This document shows positions 28,942 through 37,526 of a DNA stretch of 64,000 nucleotides, one piece after another; positions within the stretch are counted from its first letter, which is position 1, and each line of letters opens with the position of its first letter. The stretch is from positions 41,441 to 105,440 of the forward strand of contig NZ_JAXMOR010000017.1 of assembly GCF_034669705.1 (NCBI RefSeq), read 5' to 3'. The position numbers were made by a program, and so were the translations under genes. The stretch is from Marinovum sp034669705. Lineage in GTDB: Bacteria; Pseudomonadota; Alphaproteobacteria; Rhodobacterales; Rhodobacteraceae. The notes under the pieces are model-generated. The model was not told where the DNA came from and did no database searches. It saw only the letters and a list, made by a program, of their open reading frames with translations.

Positions 28942-29930
28942 CAATGGCCGCCACGCAGCCCAGCCCGGACCCGCTGCTGGAGGTCACCGGACTGGAGACG
29001 CATTTTCCGATCCGGTCCGGTTTCCTTGGTCGCACCTCCGGCGTGGTCCATGCCGTCGATGGCGTTTCGTTTTCGATGCGCCGCGGCGAGACGCTGGGCC
29101 TTGTCGGGGAAAGCGGCTCGGGCAAGTCGACATTGGGCAAATCGATCCTGCGGCTGGTCACACCGACCGCCGGGTCGATCCGGATCGACGGTCACGACAT
29201 CACCCATCTCGGCAAGGCAGAGATGAAACCGTTTCGCCGCAACGTGCAGATGGTGTTTCAGGATCCCTATTCATCGCTCAATCCCCGCATCCCGGTCGGA
29301 AAAATCGTGTCAGAGGCGCTGAAGGTCCACGGCATCGCCTCCGGCAAGGAGGCGCGCGACCGTGTGGCCGGCATCTTTCGCAAGGTCGGCCTGCGGGCCA
29401 GCGACATGCACAAATACGCCAACGAGTTTTCCGGAGGTCAGCGGCAGAGGGTGGGGATCGCACGGGCGTTGGTGCTCAATCCCGGTCTCATCATCGCCGA
29501 CGAGGCCGTGTCGGCGCTCGATGTCTCGGTTCAGGCGCAGGTGATCAACCTGTTCGCGGACCTGCAGGCGGAGCTGGGGCTCTCCTATCTGTTCATCGCC
29601 CATGACCTGTCGATTGTCGCACAGGTCTGCGACCGCATTGCGGTGATGTATCTGGGCCAGATTGTCGAGATCGCAACCCGGCACGAGCTCTTCCGGGCGC
29701 CGAAACATCCCTATACAAAGTCGCTGATGGACTCGATCCCTGTCCCGCACCCCAGCTTGCGCAAGACCGACCGGCTGTTGCTGAGCAAGGACGTTCCAAG
29801 CGCGGTCAACCCGCCCAGCGGGTGCCGGTTTCACACCCGGTGCCCCATGGCGACGCCGGAGTGCTCGCGGTCACGCCCTCCGATGAAAGCCTACGGCGAA
29901 GGGCATTCCGCCGCCTGTTTCAACGTGTAG
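28938..29930 (+). CDS. Oligopeptide-type ABC transporter ATPase (DppF-like)
   Basis: The 330-residue product has Walker A (VGESGSGKSTLGKSILRLV), a Q-loop (MVFQDPYSSLNPRIPV), the signature FSGGQRQRVGIARAL, Walker B (LIIADEAVSALDVSVQ; Glu-Ala instead of the usual Glu-Pro) and IAHDLSIVAQVCDR. A Cys-containing oligopeptide tail GCRFHTRCPMATPEC closes the protein. It is the last gene of the importer operon. A perfect 8-bp hairpin follows the stop. Confidence 0.93.
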
Positions 29931-29939
29931 GCAAGACCG

Positions 29940-29963
29940 GCGTCCCGATACGCGCCGGGACGC
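29940..29963 (+). terminator. Terminator-like hairpin after peptide ABC operon
   Basis: GCGTCCCG (29940-29947) and CGGGACGC (29956-29963) form a perfect 8-bp stem with an 8-base loop, ten bases after the DppF-like stop. No T-run is present. Confidence 0.5.
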
Positions 29964-30076
29964 GGACCATCGGTTTCGTCGAGGGCGCCAGCCTGACGAT
30001 GGCGTTCAGCGCGCGTAGCCGCCCCGGCTGCACAGCAAGCGCGCAGAAGGCTGATTATGTTGATATTGTTCCGAAA

Positions 30077-30169
30077 CAGGAGCAGCCCGAGTTCGCGGCG
30101 AAGGTCGCGCCGGAAGCCTAGAAGAATGAGGAAATGGCGGCCGAGTTGGCGAGCCGGTTCGAAGTTCAT
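30077..30169 (+). pseudogene. IS3-type transposase (OrfA) fragment, decayed
   Basis: In one frame the sequence reads QEQPEFAAKVAPEA, an in-frame stop, then KNEEMAAELASRFEVH. This resembles the IS3-group OrfA segment around KAKVALEAL...TIAELASRFEVHP. The similarity ends after FEVH. It lies in an 830-bp stretch (29964-30794) with no intact gene. The assignment is from memory of the family, not from an alignment. Confidence 0.4.
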
Positions 30170-30359
30170 CTGTTACTGGCAGGTGCTTGCATGCAAACAC
30201 CGACGGCGCAGACGATCCACCATGAACGTGCTCAAAGTGATGCCGAATTCCCTGCAAGCAAAAGATGACCGCCAGCGAATCGATGAGGTCGTTCACGTCC
30301 TGTCGCACCACGGTGGTGTGCCCGCCGTGGCAGTTGAAAAGCTGGTCAAGACAGTCCGC

Positions 30360-30442
30360 CGCAAGCCCCGTCAGACCTATTCGGCTGAGGAGAAGATCCG
30401 CCATGTATTGACGGGGCCCGCTTGGCGAGGAAAGCCCAATCT
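30360..30442 (+). pseudogene. Second IS3-type transposase fragment, frameshifted
   Basis: RKPRQTYSAEEKIRHVLTG resembles the start of IS3-family OrfA proteins (RKPRQTYSAEEKIRIVL...). In the next frame LGEESPI continues the expected LRGEESI, which implies a frameshift near 30415. No inverted repeats or direct repeats that would bound a complete element were found. Bases 30443-30700 hold nothing I can recognise. Confidence 0.45.
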
Positions 30443-30794
30443 ACATCTTTCATCTCGCCGTCCTTCTGCTTGTTAATTCACAGACCACCTTCTTGGCACA
30501 TTGCGATGCGGCCAGATGAGGACGGCCACCACCCCATTTGGATCACTGACGCCAGCGCTTTCTCCGCGGTCCGACACCTTTCAGACGCAGTAGCGTTCGA
30601 GCCTCCGCAGCGAACGGCAGCAAGGTTCACATGACCATTTCGGGCGGCGGACACCCCACCAAAATTTTCCCCTTGCCAAACGTTCCATAATTAGTACCTT
30701 TATGCACTTAAGGGTGGAGACTGTGGCCGGGAGGCGCAAGCAAGCCCTGAGACAGGCACCTCCGGGTGCTCCGGGAGGAAAGGGAAACACACTC

Positions 30795-31970
30795 ATGAGA
30801 ATCCGCAACATCATCGCCACAACGCAGCTTGGCCTCGCGCTCGCCGCGACATCGCTGGCAGCCGAAGAGATCAACCTGCCGTCGCAGATCTCCTGGACCG
30901 CCTTCGGCACCACCTCGTCGGGATACGCGCAATCGGTGGGCATAGGTCAGATGCTGAAGGAAAACTACGGCACCGGGCTGCGTATCATTCCCGGCAAGAA
31001 CGACGTGTCACGGATGATCCCGCTGCGCACCAACCAGACGCATATCTGCGCCTGTGGCAGCGCCGCCCTGCTGGCCGCAGAGGGCACCCACATGTTCGCC
31101 GGCAAGAAATGGGGTCCGACGCGGCTCTACAACCTGTTCAACAACAGTGGCGACACCGGCTTTCAGCTCGTGGTGGCCGGAGATATCGGTGTCAAGACAC
31201 CCGCCGATCTGAAGGGCAAGCGCATCACCTGGATCAAGGGAGCGGTGGCGCCCAACATCAATGCCACGGCGCATCTCGCCTTCGGCGGGCTGACCTGGGA
31301 CGATGTCGAGAAGGTCGAGGTGCCGGGCTTCAAGCAGGCAGCCGACGCGCTGGTCAACAACCAGGCCGATGCCGCCTGGGGCGGGACCGTCTCGGCCGCC
31401 TACAACCAGCTTGCCGCTTCGCCGCGAGGCCTGTTCTGGACCGAGTTTCCACATGACGATGACGCGGCCTGGAGCCGTGCCCGCGCTCACGCGCCCTGGT
31501 GGTCAAAGAAGGTCGTGACCGAGGGCATCGACCTGACCAGCAACACCCGTGGCAAAGAGACCTTCGAGGGCAGCGCGGCGCCATACCCGATCTTCGTGGC
31601 AACGCCGGAAGCACCGGACGCGCTGGCCTACGGTCTGACCAAGGCGGTGATGGACAACCTCGAGCAGATCAAGGACGCCGCGCCCTCGATGAACGGCTAT
31701 GCGCTCGATCGGCAGAACCTGCAATGGGTCTTTCCTTACCATCCCGGTGCCATCGATTACTATGAGGAGGCCGGGCTCTGGGGCGCAGAGGAGCAAGCGC
31801 ACAATGACATGCTGCTCAAGCGCCAGGACGTGCTCGAAACTGCCTGGACCGCCTATCTCGAGGCCCATGGCGATGCCGAAGACGCCGCTTTCGACAAGGG
31901 CTGGCAGGAGGCGCGCGTCGCTGCCCTGGAGGAGGCAGGACTTGAGGTGAGCTTCCGCTCCTGGGAATAA
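30795..31970 (+). CDS. TAXI-family TRAP transporter solute-binding protein
   Basis: I chose ATG at 30795, which gives a short signal peptide (MRIRNIIATTQLGLALAATS, cleaved near SLAAEE) and has purine-rich GGGAGGAAAGGGAAA upstream. The 391-residue product has the TAXI pattern: QISWTAFGTTSSGYAQSVGI, then LKGKRITWIKGAVAPNINAT and the near C-terminal YHPGAIDYYEEAGLWG. It should deliver an organic anion to the fused permease encoded at 32052. It is longer than the TAXI protein at 1245 because of an extra helical C-terminal region after YYEEAGL. Confidence 0.9.
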   Translation: MRIRNIIATTQLGLALAATSLAAEEINLPSQISWTAFGTTSSGYAQSVGIGQMLKENYGTGLRIIPGKNDVSRMIPLRTNQTHICACGSAALLAAEGTHMFAGKKWGPTRLYNLFNNSGDTGFQLVVAGDIGVKTPADLKGKRITWIKGAVAPNINATAHLAFGGLTWDDVEKVEVPGFKQAADALVNNQADAAWGGTVSAAYNQLAASPRGLFWTEFPHDDDAAWSRARAHAPWWSKKVVTEGIDLTSNTRGKETFEGSAAPYPIFVATPEAPDALAYGLTKAVMDNLEQIKDAAPSMNGYALDRQNLQWVFPYHPGAIDYYEEAGLWGAEEQAHNDMLLKRQDVLETAWTAYLEAHGDAEDAAFDKGWQEARVAALEEAGLEVSFRSWE

Positions 31971-31988
31971 CCCCCGGCGGCATTCAGA

Positions 31989-32015
31989 CCGAGCGGCCGC
32001 CGTAGCGGCCCTCGG
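31989..32015 (+). terminator. Intercistronic GC hairpin after TAXI binding-protein gene
   Basis: GGCCGC (31995-32000), loop CGTA, GCGGCC (32005-32010), with outer arms CCGAG (31989-31993) and CTCGG (32011-32015) and one bulged C. It lies 18 bases past the binding-protein stop and 36 before the permease start. Confidence 0.5.
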
Positions 32016-32051
32016 CAATCCCCCAACTCTCAGACAGCGGCAGGCTCCGAC

Positions 32052-34241
32052 ATGACCCAGACTTCACCAGACACGCCTGATGCGACGGCCATCCCGGCCG
32101 GTGAAGAAGAAACCATCCGGTATCGCACCCTGCCCTGGCCAGCAGACCTTTGGCTGCTGGGGGCGGCCATCGCGGCCGCATTCGCCTCGATCTACATGAT
32201 CTTCGGGCTGGGCAATGTTTTCGGCCTCTACGTGCCGCTGGAGACGGAATACTTCTACTTCCTCATTGCTGTGCTGCTGCCGCTGCCGTTTCTGGTCTAT
32301 CTCTCCACCAGCCAGATCATCGGAAAAGTCTGCTGGCGCGAAGTGGTCCCGGCCAGCCTCGCCCTCGCCGTGCCGGCCTTCCTTGCACTGCAGGTTGCCG
32401 GGGTCGGCTTGCCGGGCGCGCTGAGCGTCGTCGGCGATATTGCCCTGTTCGCAGCGCTCCTCGGCCTGTTCGCGGTGCCGCAGGTGCTGCGCGGGTTGCG
32501 CTTTCGCAGCATGCCGCGGTTCGACATCCTTCTCGCTGTGCTGGCCTTTGCGGTGCCCGCTTATTTCGTGGCCCGCAGCGGCGACATCCTCGACCTTGGA
32601 TGGGAGTACGACGCGCCGCAACACGCCAAATACCTCGCTTTCGCGCTCTGGGCACTGATCATGGAGGCGACGCGTCGCACCGGCGGCACGGCGATCTTCT
32701 ACATCTGCCTCGTGGTCTCGACCTATCCGATGTATTCGCATTTCGCACCCGGCTTTCTGAACGGCGCCGCGATCCCGGCCGAGATCACCGCGGGCTTCCA
32801 CGTCTTCGGCACCGAGAGCATCCTCGGGATCCCGATGACCGCCTTCGCCAATCTTGTGATCGGCTTTCTGATCTTCGGCGTGGCGCTGCAGCACACCGGC
32901 GGCGGCAAGTTCTTCCTCAACCTCGCCTTCGCCCTGCTCGGCACCCGCCGCGGCGGGCCGGCCAAGGTGGCGATCTTCTCGTCGGGGCTGATGGGGTCGA
33001 TGTCGGGCAGCGTGATCACCAACGTGCTGACCACCGGCGTGATGACCGTGCCGGCGATGAAGCGTGTGGGCTTCCGCCCGGCCTATGCGGGCGGCGTCGA
33101 GGCCTGCGCCTCCACCGGAGGCGTGCTGATGCCGCCGGTGATGGGGGCGACCGCCTTTGTCATGGCCACCTTCCTCGCCATCCCCTATTCCGAGATCGTG
33201 GTGGCCGCGATCTTCCCCTCGATCTTCTTCTACCTCGGCCTTTTCCTGCAGATCGACGCCTATGCCGCGCGCAACGGGCTGCACGGTCTGCCACGGGCCG
33301 ATCTGCCGGCGCTCTCCAAGGTGTTTCGCGAAGGCTGGTACTTTGTCGCGGTCTTCGTCGCGCTGATCTTCATGTTGCTCTATATGCAGCGCGAGGCACA
33401 GGCGCCGTATTACGCAACTGCAACTCTGCTGATCATCAACCAGCTGTCGAAGACCCATCGCTGGACCTGGTCCGACCTCGTGAACTTCGTCCGCGGCGTC
33501 GGGCTGCTGTTTGCCGAACTGCTGGCGATCCTTGCCGGGGTCGGGCTGATCATCGGCGCGCTGACGCTGACCGGCAAGGTCGGGACGATCACCTACGAGC
33601 TGACCCAGTTCGCCGCCGGCAACACGCTTCTGCTGCTGGTCATGGCGGCGGCGACGAGCTTTGTGCTCGGCATCGGCATGACCATCACCGCGGCTTACAT
33701 GTTCCTTGCCGTGACGGTGGCCCCGGCGCTGACCCAGGGCGGGCTCGACGTGCTGTCGGTGCATCTCTTCCTGATGTACTGGGGCATGATCTCCTTCATC
33801 ACGCCGCCGGTGGCGATCGGCGCCTTCGCGGCCGCGAGCGTGGCCAAGGCCGATCCGATGCGCACCGGGTTCGAGGCGATGCGGCTGGGCAGCATCATCT
33901 ACTTCATCCCCTTCTTCTTCGTGCTCAACCCGGCGCTGATCGGCCGCGGCGCGGTGACCGAGATCGTCACCGTCGTCACCGCCGCCATTGCCGGCATCGC
34001 GCTGATCGCCGGCGGGCTGCAGGGTTACTTCTATGGCGTCGGCGTACTCGGCACCCGCCTCGTCGCAATGTTGGCGCGCGCCGGCCTGGTGCTGGGCGGC
34101 ATCCTGTTGGCGCTGCCGGGCAACGAGATCATCGGCTACGGCAACCTCGCGATCAACGCCGCCGCCCTGGTCGTGGTGGCGCTGGGCCTCGCCTTCGCCT
34201 GGCTCGACCGGCGCTCGCAACCGCAGGGCCAGATCGGATGA
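32052..34241 (+). CDS. TRAP transporter fused (4TM/12TM) permease
   Basis: The 729-residue, highly hydrophobic inner-membrane protein combines the small (DctQ-like) and large (DctM-like) TRAP subunits. About 230 N-terminal residues form the small-subunit-like helices; the DctM part contains GLMGSMSGSVITNVLTTGVM and ACASTGGVLMPPVMGATAFV, with a second inverted motif set near LGIGMTITAAYMFLAVTVAP. It is a secondary importer partnered with the TAXI protein at 30795. The stop overlaps an ATG of the downstream nitroreductase frame, suggesting one transcript. The substrate is unknown. Confidence 0.92.
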   Translation: MTQTSPDTPDATAIPAGEEETIRYRTLPWPADLWLLGAAIAAAFASIYMIFGLGNVFGLYVPLETEYFYFLIAVLLPLPFLVYLSTSQIIGKVCWREVVPASLALAVPAFLALQVAGVGLPGALSVVGDIALFAALLGLFAVPQVLRGLRFRSMPRFDILLAVLAFAVPAYFVARSGDILDLGWEYDAPQHAKYLAFALWALIMEATRRTGGTAIFYICLVVSTYPMYSHFAPGFLNGAAIPAEITAGFHVFGTESILGIPMTAFANLVIGFLIFGVALQHTGGGKFFLNLAFALLGTRRGGPAKVAIFSSGLMGSMSGSVITNVLTTGVMTVPAMKRVGFRPAYAGGVEACASTGGVLMPPVMGATAFVMATFLAIPYSEIVVAAIFPSIFFYLGLFLQIDAYAARNGLHGLPRADLPALSKVFREGWYFVAVFVALIFMLLYMQREAQAPYYATATLLIINQLSKTHRWTWSDLVNFVRGVGLLFAELLAILAGVGLIIGALTLTGKVGTITYELTQFAAGNTLLLLVMAAATSFVLGIGMTITAAYMFLAVTVAPALTQGGLDVLSVHLFLMYWGMISFITPPVAIGAFAAASVAKADPMRTGFEAMRLGSIIYFIPFFFVLNPALIGRGAVTEIVTVVTAAIAGIALIAGGLQGYFYGVGVLGTRLVAMLARAGLVLGGILLALPGNEIIGYGNLAINAAALVVVALGLAFAWLDRRSQPQGQIG

Positions 34242-34303
34242 GCGCCCCCGATGAGAGGCGGCCGGAGCGCCGCCACGAAACCAAGAACGAAAGGCAAGAC
34301 GCA

Positions 34304-35008
34304 ATGAACATATCCACCCCCGTCGATGACACCTCGCTCAGCCAGGCGCTGGATCAGCTGCTCACCAGCCGCTGGTCCTGCCGCGCCTTCCGGTCCGAGA
34401 GCGTGCCGGAGACCACGATTACCGAGATCCTGCGCGTGGCGCAAAAGACCGCCTCCTGGAACAATACCCAGCCCTGGCAGGTGGACATCACCAGCGGTGC
34501 CGCGACGAAGAAATTTCGCGAGGCGCTGCTTGCGCATATTGACGCCGAGGGCGCCCGCGGCCCGCATTTCGCCTTCCCGCGCGAATACGCCGGGATCTAC
34601 AAGGACCGGCGGCGCGAATGCGGCTTCAGCCTTTACGAGGCGGTGGGCGTCGCGCGCGGTGACAAGCCCGCCTATGCCCGCCAGACCCGTCGCAACTTCG
34701 AACTCTTCGACGCGCCGCATGTCGCCGTCATCTCTTCGGAAGAGGCGCTCGGCACCTATGGTGCGGTCGACTGCGGCGCCTATGTCTCGAACTTCGTGCT
34801 CGCCGCGACAGCGCAGGGCGTGGCGACCATCGCTCAGGGCGCGCTGGCCAATTTCGCAGATTTCATCCGCGACTATTTCGGCTGGGGCGAAAACCGCAAC
34901 CTCGTCTGCGGCATTTCCTTCGGATACGCCGACATGAGCCACCCGGCCAACAATTTCCGGACCACCCGCGCACCGCTCGACGAAGTGGTGCGCTTCGTGA
35001 GCGACTGA
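34304..35008 (+). CDS. Nitroreductase-family FMN oxidoreductase
   Basis: The 234-residue product starts at ATG 34304 (MNISTPVDDTSLSQ) after GAAAGG. An in-frame ATG at 34238 overlapping the permease stop would add 22 residues rich in Arg and Glu, so I prefer the shorter form. FMN-phosphate contacts are seen in SRWSCRAF (about residues 24-31) and SWNNTQPWQV; the second half has VISSEEALGTYGAVDCGAYV. These flavoproteins use NAD(P)H to reduce quinones, nitro groups or enones, or act in dehydrogenation. Being downstream of the TRAP genes suggests it modifies the imported compound. Confidence 0.9.
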   Translation: MNISTPVDDTSLSQALDQLLTSRWSCRAFRSESVPETTITEILRVAQKTASWNNTQPWQVDITSGAATKKFREALLAHIDAEGARGPHFAFPREYAGIYKDRRRECGFSLYEAVGVARGDKPAYARQTRRNFELFDAPHVAVISSEEALGTYGAVDCGAYVSNFVLAATAQGVATIAQGALANFADFIRDYFGWGENRNLVCGISFGYADMSHPANNFRTTRAPLDEVVRFVSD

Positions 35009-35028
35009 CCTCCCCATGGCGCTCACGA

Positions 35029-35063
35029 CAGAAGTGGGAGGGCACCCTGCCCTCCCACTTCTG
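35029..35063. terminator. Strong bidirectional terminator-like hairpin
   Basis: A perfect 16-bp stem (35029-35044 with 35048-35063; arm begins CAGAAGTGGGAGGG) around a 3-base CCC loop. It lies exactly between the convergent nitroreductase and GntR genes, so it can serve both strands. No strong T-run on either side. Confidence 0.75.
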
Positions 35064-35072
35064 GTTCGGGGC

Positions 35073-35795
35073 TCAGGGTTTCAGGTTCATTTCCAGCCGG
35101 ATGTAATCGCCGCGATAAGTCGCCTCCACAATATAGATCACCCGCCCCGTTTCATCGCAAAGGACCCGCCGGATCTCGGCGGTGGGCGTGTTGACCGGCA
35201 CCTCAAGCTGTCGCGCCAGCTGGAAGTCGGCGGATGAGATCTGCAGCGACTGATGCGCCGTCGCGACCTCGACCCCCGGCATGTCCGACAGGATCGGCAG
35301 CACCATCTTGTGCTGCAGCTCCTCCGGCGCCTGGTTGAAAACATCCTCGGCGATGAAGATCGACACCGCGCAGTATTTCTCGCCGTCTCGGGCATGGACG
35401 CGGTGCATGTTGACATAGCGCTCTGCCGGCAGCCCGTCCTCGTCGCTTAGCTCCGGCTGGTCATCGGTCAGGGTGATGTTGGAAAGGTCCGGCTCGTCAC
35501 CGCGATACATTTCGACGAGATCATCCAGCGAGGTGTTCACCAGCAGCTTCTTCTTGCCGACCTGTGCATCGGTCACGAAGGTTCCCCGCCCGCGGTGCGG
35601 CGACAGCAGGCCGTCGTCCTTCAACTGACCGATCGCCTGGCGCACGGTCACGCGCGAGACGTCGAACTCGTTCATCAACTCCTCGATCGAGGGGACCTTG
35701 GTCCCGGCCTTCCACTTCTGCTTCACAATGCGCTGACGCATGACCTCGGTCAGTTGCACGTAGAGCGGGATCTGACTTCCCGAAATCATCGACAT
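35073..35795 (-). CDS. GntR-family regulator, HutC (UTRA) subfamily
   Basis: The 240-residue product has an N-terminal winged helix (IPLYVQLTEVMRQRIVKQKW, then PSIEELMNEFDVSRVTVRQA and DGLLSPHRGRGTFV) and a C-terminal UTRA effector domain (residues about 90-235). It is divergent from the sulfatase/CoA operon at 35973. Nested palindromes in the 177-bp divergent region are probable operators. ATG at 35795 or 35789 are both possible starts. It is likely a repressor released by a pathway intermediate. Confidence 0.92.
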   Translation of the reverse strand: MSMISGSQIPLYVQLTEVMRQRIVKQKWKAGTKVPSIEELMNEFDVSRVTVRQAIGQLKDDGLLSPHRGRGTFVTDAQVGKKKLLVNTSLDDLVEMYRGDEPDLSNITLTDDQPELSDEDGLPAERYVNMHRVHARDGEKYCAVSIFIAEDVFNQAPEELQHKMVLPILSDMPGVEVATAHQSLQISSADFQLARQLEVPVNTPTAEIRRVLCDETGRVIYIVEATYRGDYIRLEMNLKP

Positions 35796-35812
35796 GACAT
35801 CCCTATCCCTTC

Positions 35813-35861
35813 TTGACTTGCATAATGTTCTAACATTAGTATGTTTAAGACATTATGCAAG
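35813..35861. promoter_or_regulatory. Promoter with nested operator palindromes (GntR/sulfatase region)
   Basis: A 12-bp perfect inverted repeat, CTTGCATAATGT (35817-35828) and ACATTATGCAAG (35850-35861), encloses two smaller palindromes: ATGTTCTAACAT (35825-35836) and ATGTTTAAGACAT (35841-35853). A plus-strand promoter TTGACT (35813-35818), 17 bases, TTAGTA (35836-35841) overlaps them, so a protein bound here would block the operon at 35973. Confidence 0.65.
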
Positions 35862-35972
35862 CGGTCACTGCCGCCACGCTACCACGAATGGCCGATATCG
35901 CAATTCGCGCCGCGCATCACCGGCGCGGGCGCCCGCGCGCGGCCCGAGACAACGGAAGCAAAGGACCCCTCC

Positions 35973-37517
35973 ATGAAAACCGTATTCCTGCTGTTCGATT
36001 CCGTGAACCGCCTGATGCTGGAGCCCTATGGCAGCGATCTGCTGAAGACGCCGAACTTCAAGCGTCTGGCCGAGCGGTCGGTGACCTTCGATACCCATTA
36101 CGTCGGCTCCATGCCCTGCATGCCGGCGCGGCGCGACATGCAGACCGGGCGGCTGTCATTCCTGCACCGCTCCTGGGGGCCGCTCGAGCCCTTCGACAAT
36201 TCCTTTCCCGAGGCTCTGAAGGCCGCCGGGGCCTATTCGCACCTGATCACCGACCATTATCACTACTTCGAGGACGGCGGCGCCACCTATCACACCCGCT
36301 ACAACTCTTTCGAGTATATCCGCGGGCAGGAATCCGATCCCTGGAAGGTCGCGCTCGAGGCGCCCCTGGACGAGATCAAGGCCAAGTACCACCCCAGCCA
36401 GAACGATCCGAATTCCAAGCAGAACCCCTATCACCACATGATCAACCGCGAGTTCATGACCGAAGAGGCAGATTTTCCTTCGGTCAAGTGCATCGACGCC
36501 GGGTTCGACTTCCTCGATCGCAACCGCAACGCCGACAACTGGCTGTTGCAGATCGAGACCTTCGACCCGCACGAGCCCTTCTTTGCGCCGGAGCGGCTGC
36601 GCGAGATGTTCAAGACCGATTACGACGGCCCGATCCTCGACTGGCCGCGATATGATCGCGTCACCGAAAGCCAGGAAGAGATCGACGAGCTGCGCGCCAA
36701 CTACATGGCCCTGCTGACACATTGCGATCAGCTGCTCGGCCGGGTGCTCGACTACTTCGACGAACACGACATGTGGAAGGACACCGCGCTGATCCTGACC
36801 ACCGACCACGGCTTCCTTCTGGGCGAACACGACTGGTGGGCCAAGAACCGGATGCCGGTCTACGAGGAGATCTCGCACATCCCGCTCTTCGTCCACCATC
36901 CCGATCACGCCGACAAGGCCGGCCAGCGCCGCAAGAGCCTGACCCAGACCATCGACCTGATGCCCACCTTCTGCGAAATGCACGGTGCCGAGATCCCGGC
37001 GGAGGTGCAGGGCAAGTCGCTGCTGCCGCTTCTGGAAGAGGACAGCACCGACCGCGAGGCAATCCTCTTCGGCTATTGGGGCGGCGGGGTGAACCTGACA
37101 GACGGGCGTTACACCTATTTCTGCTATCCTGAGGACATGGAGAACCAGGATCTCTACCAATACACCGTCATGCCCACGCATATGACCAAGATGTTCACGG
37201 TTGAGGAATTGCGCACCGCCACCCTTGCCGCTCCCTTCGACTTCACCAAGGGAGTGCCGCTGCTGCGCGTGGCGCACAGGTCCAAGGCCGACACAAGGAC
37301 CCATTCCTATCACTTCCCGGAAAAGATGGTGGATACCGAGACCGCGCTCTACGACCTGGAGACCGACCCCGGCCAGATGACCCCGATCAGCGATCCGGAG
37401 GTGATCGACCGGTTGAACGCCGCCCTGTTCCGGCTGATGGCCGAGAACGACGCCCCGGCCGAGGCGGTCAAGCGCATGGAGGACAGCCTCCTGACGCGAC
37501 AGGCCGAGCCGGCCTGA
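35973..37517 (+). CDS. Sulfatase (type I)
   Basis: I chose ATG at 35973 (MKTVFLLFDSVNRLMLEPYG), preceded by AAAGGA; the frame is open upstream but only as the promoter region. The 514-residue product has the modification motif CMPARRDMQTGR with Cys49 and the metal motif LTTDHGFLLGEHDWWAKN. The N-terminal metal site is FDSVNR rather than the SDQ type of the other three, so this is a distinct sulfatase subgroup. No signal peptide. It is first in an operon with acyl-CoA enzymes, which suggests desulfation of a compound that then yields a carboxylic acid. Confidence 0.9.
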   Translation: MKTVFLLFDSVNRLMLEPYGSDLLKTPNFKRLAERSVTFDTHYVGSMPCMPARRDMQTGRLSFLHRSWGPLEPFDNSFPEALKAAGAYSHLITDHYHYFEDGGATYHTRYNSFEYIRGQESDPWKVALEAPLDEIKAKYHPSQNDPNSKQNPYHHMINREFMTEEADFPSVKCIDAGFDFLDRNRNADNWLLQIETFDPHEPFFAPERLREMFKTDYDGPILDWPRYDRVTESQEEIDELRANYMALLTHCDQLLGRVLDYFDEHDMWKDTALILTTDHGFLLGEHDWWAKNRMPVYEEISHIPLFVHHPDHADKAGQRRKSLTQTIDLMPTFCEMHGAEIPAEVQGKSLLPLLEEDSTDREAILFGYWGGGVNLTDGRYTYFCYPEDMENQDLYQYTVMPTHMTKMFTVEELRTATLAAPFDFTKGVPLLRVAHRSKADTRTHSYHFPEKMVDTETALYDLETDPGQMTPISDPEVIDRLNAALFRLMAENDAPAEAVKRMEDSLLTRQAEPA

Positions 37518-37526
37518 GGCAACGCC

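Noticed and set aside
34238..34303. 22-residue extension of the nitroreductase starting at the permease stop
   Set aside because: The extension is Arg/Glu-rich and not nitroreductase-like, and a better-placed ATG with GAAAGG exists at 34304. It is kept only as an alternative.
32064..34304. Minus-strand frame of 746 codons opposite the TRAP fused permease
   Set aside because: It is an antisense shadow of a GC-rich membrane protein, dominated by charged residues and His, with no family resemblance.
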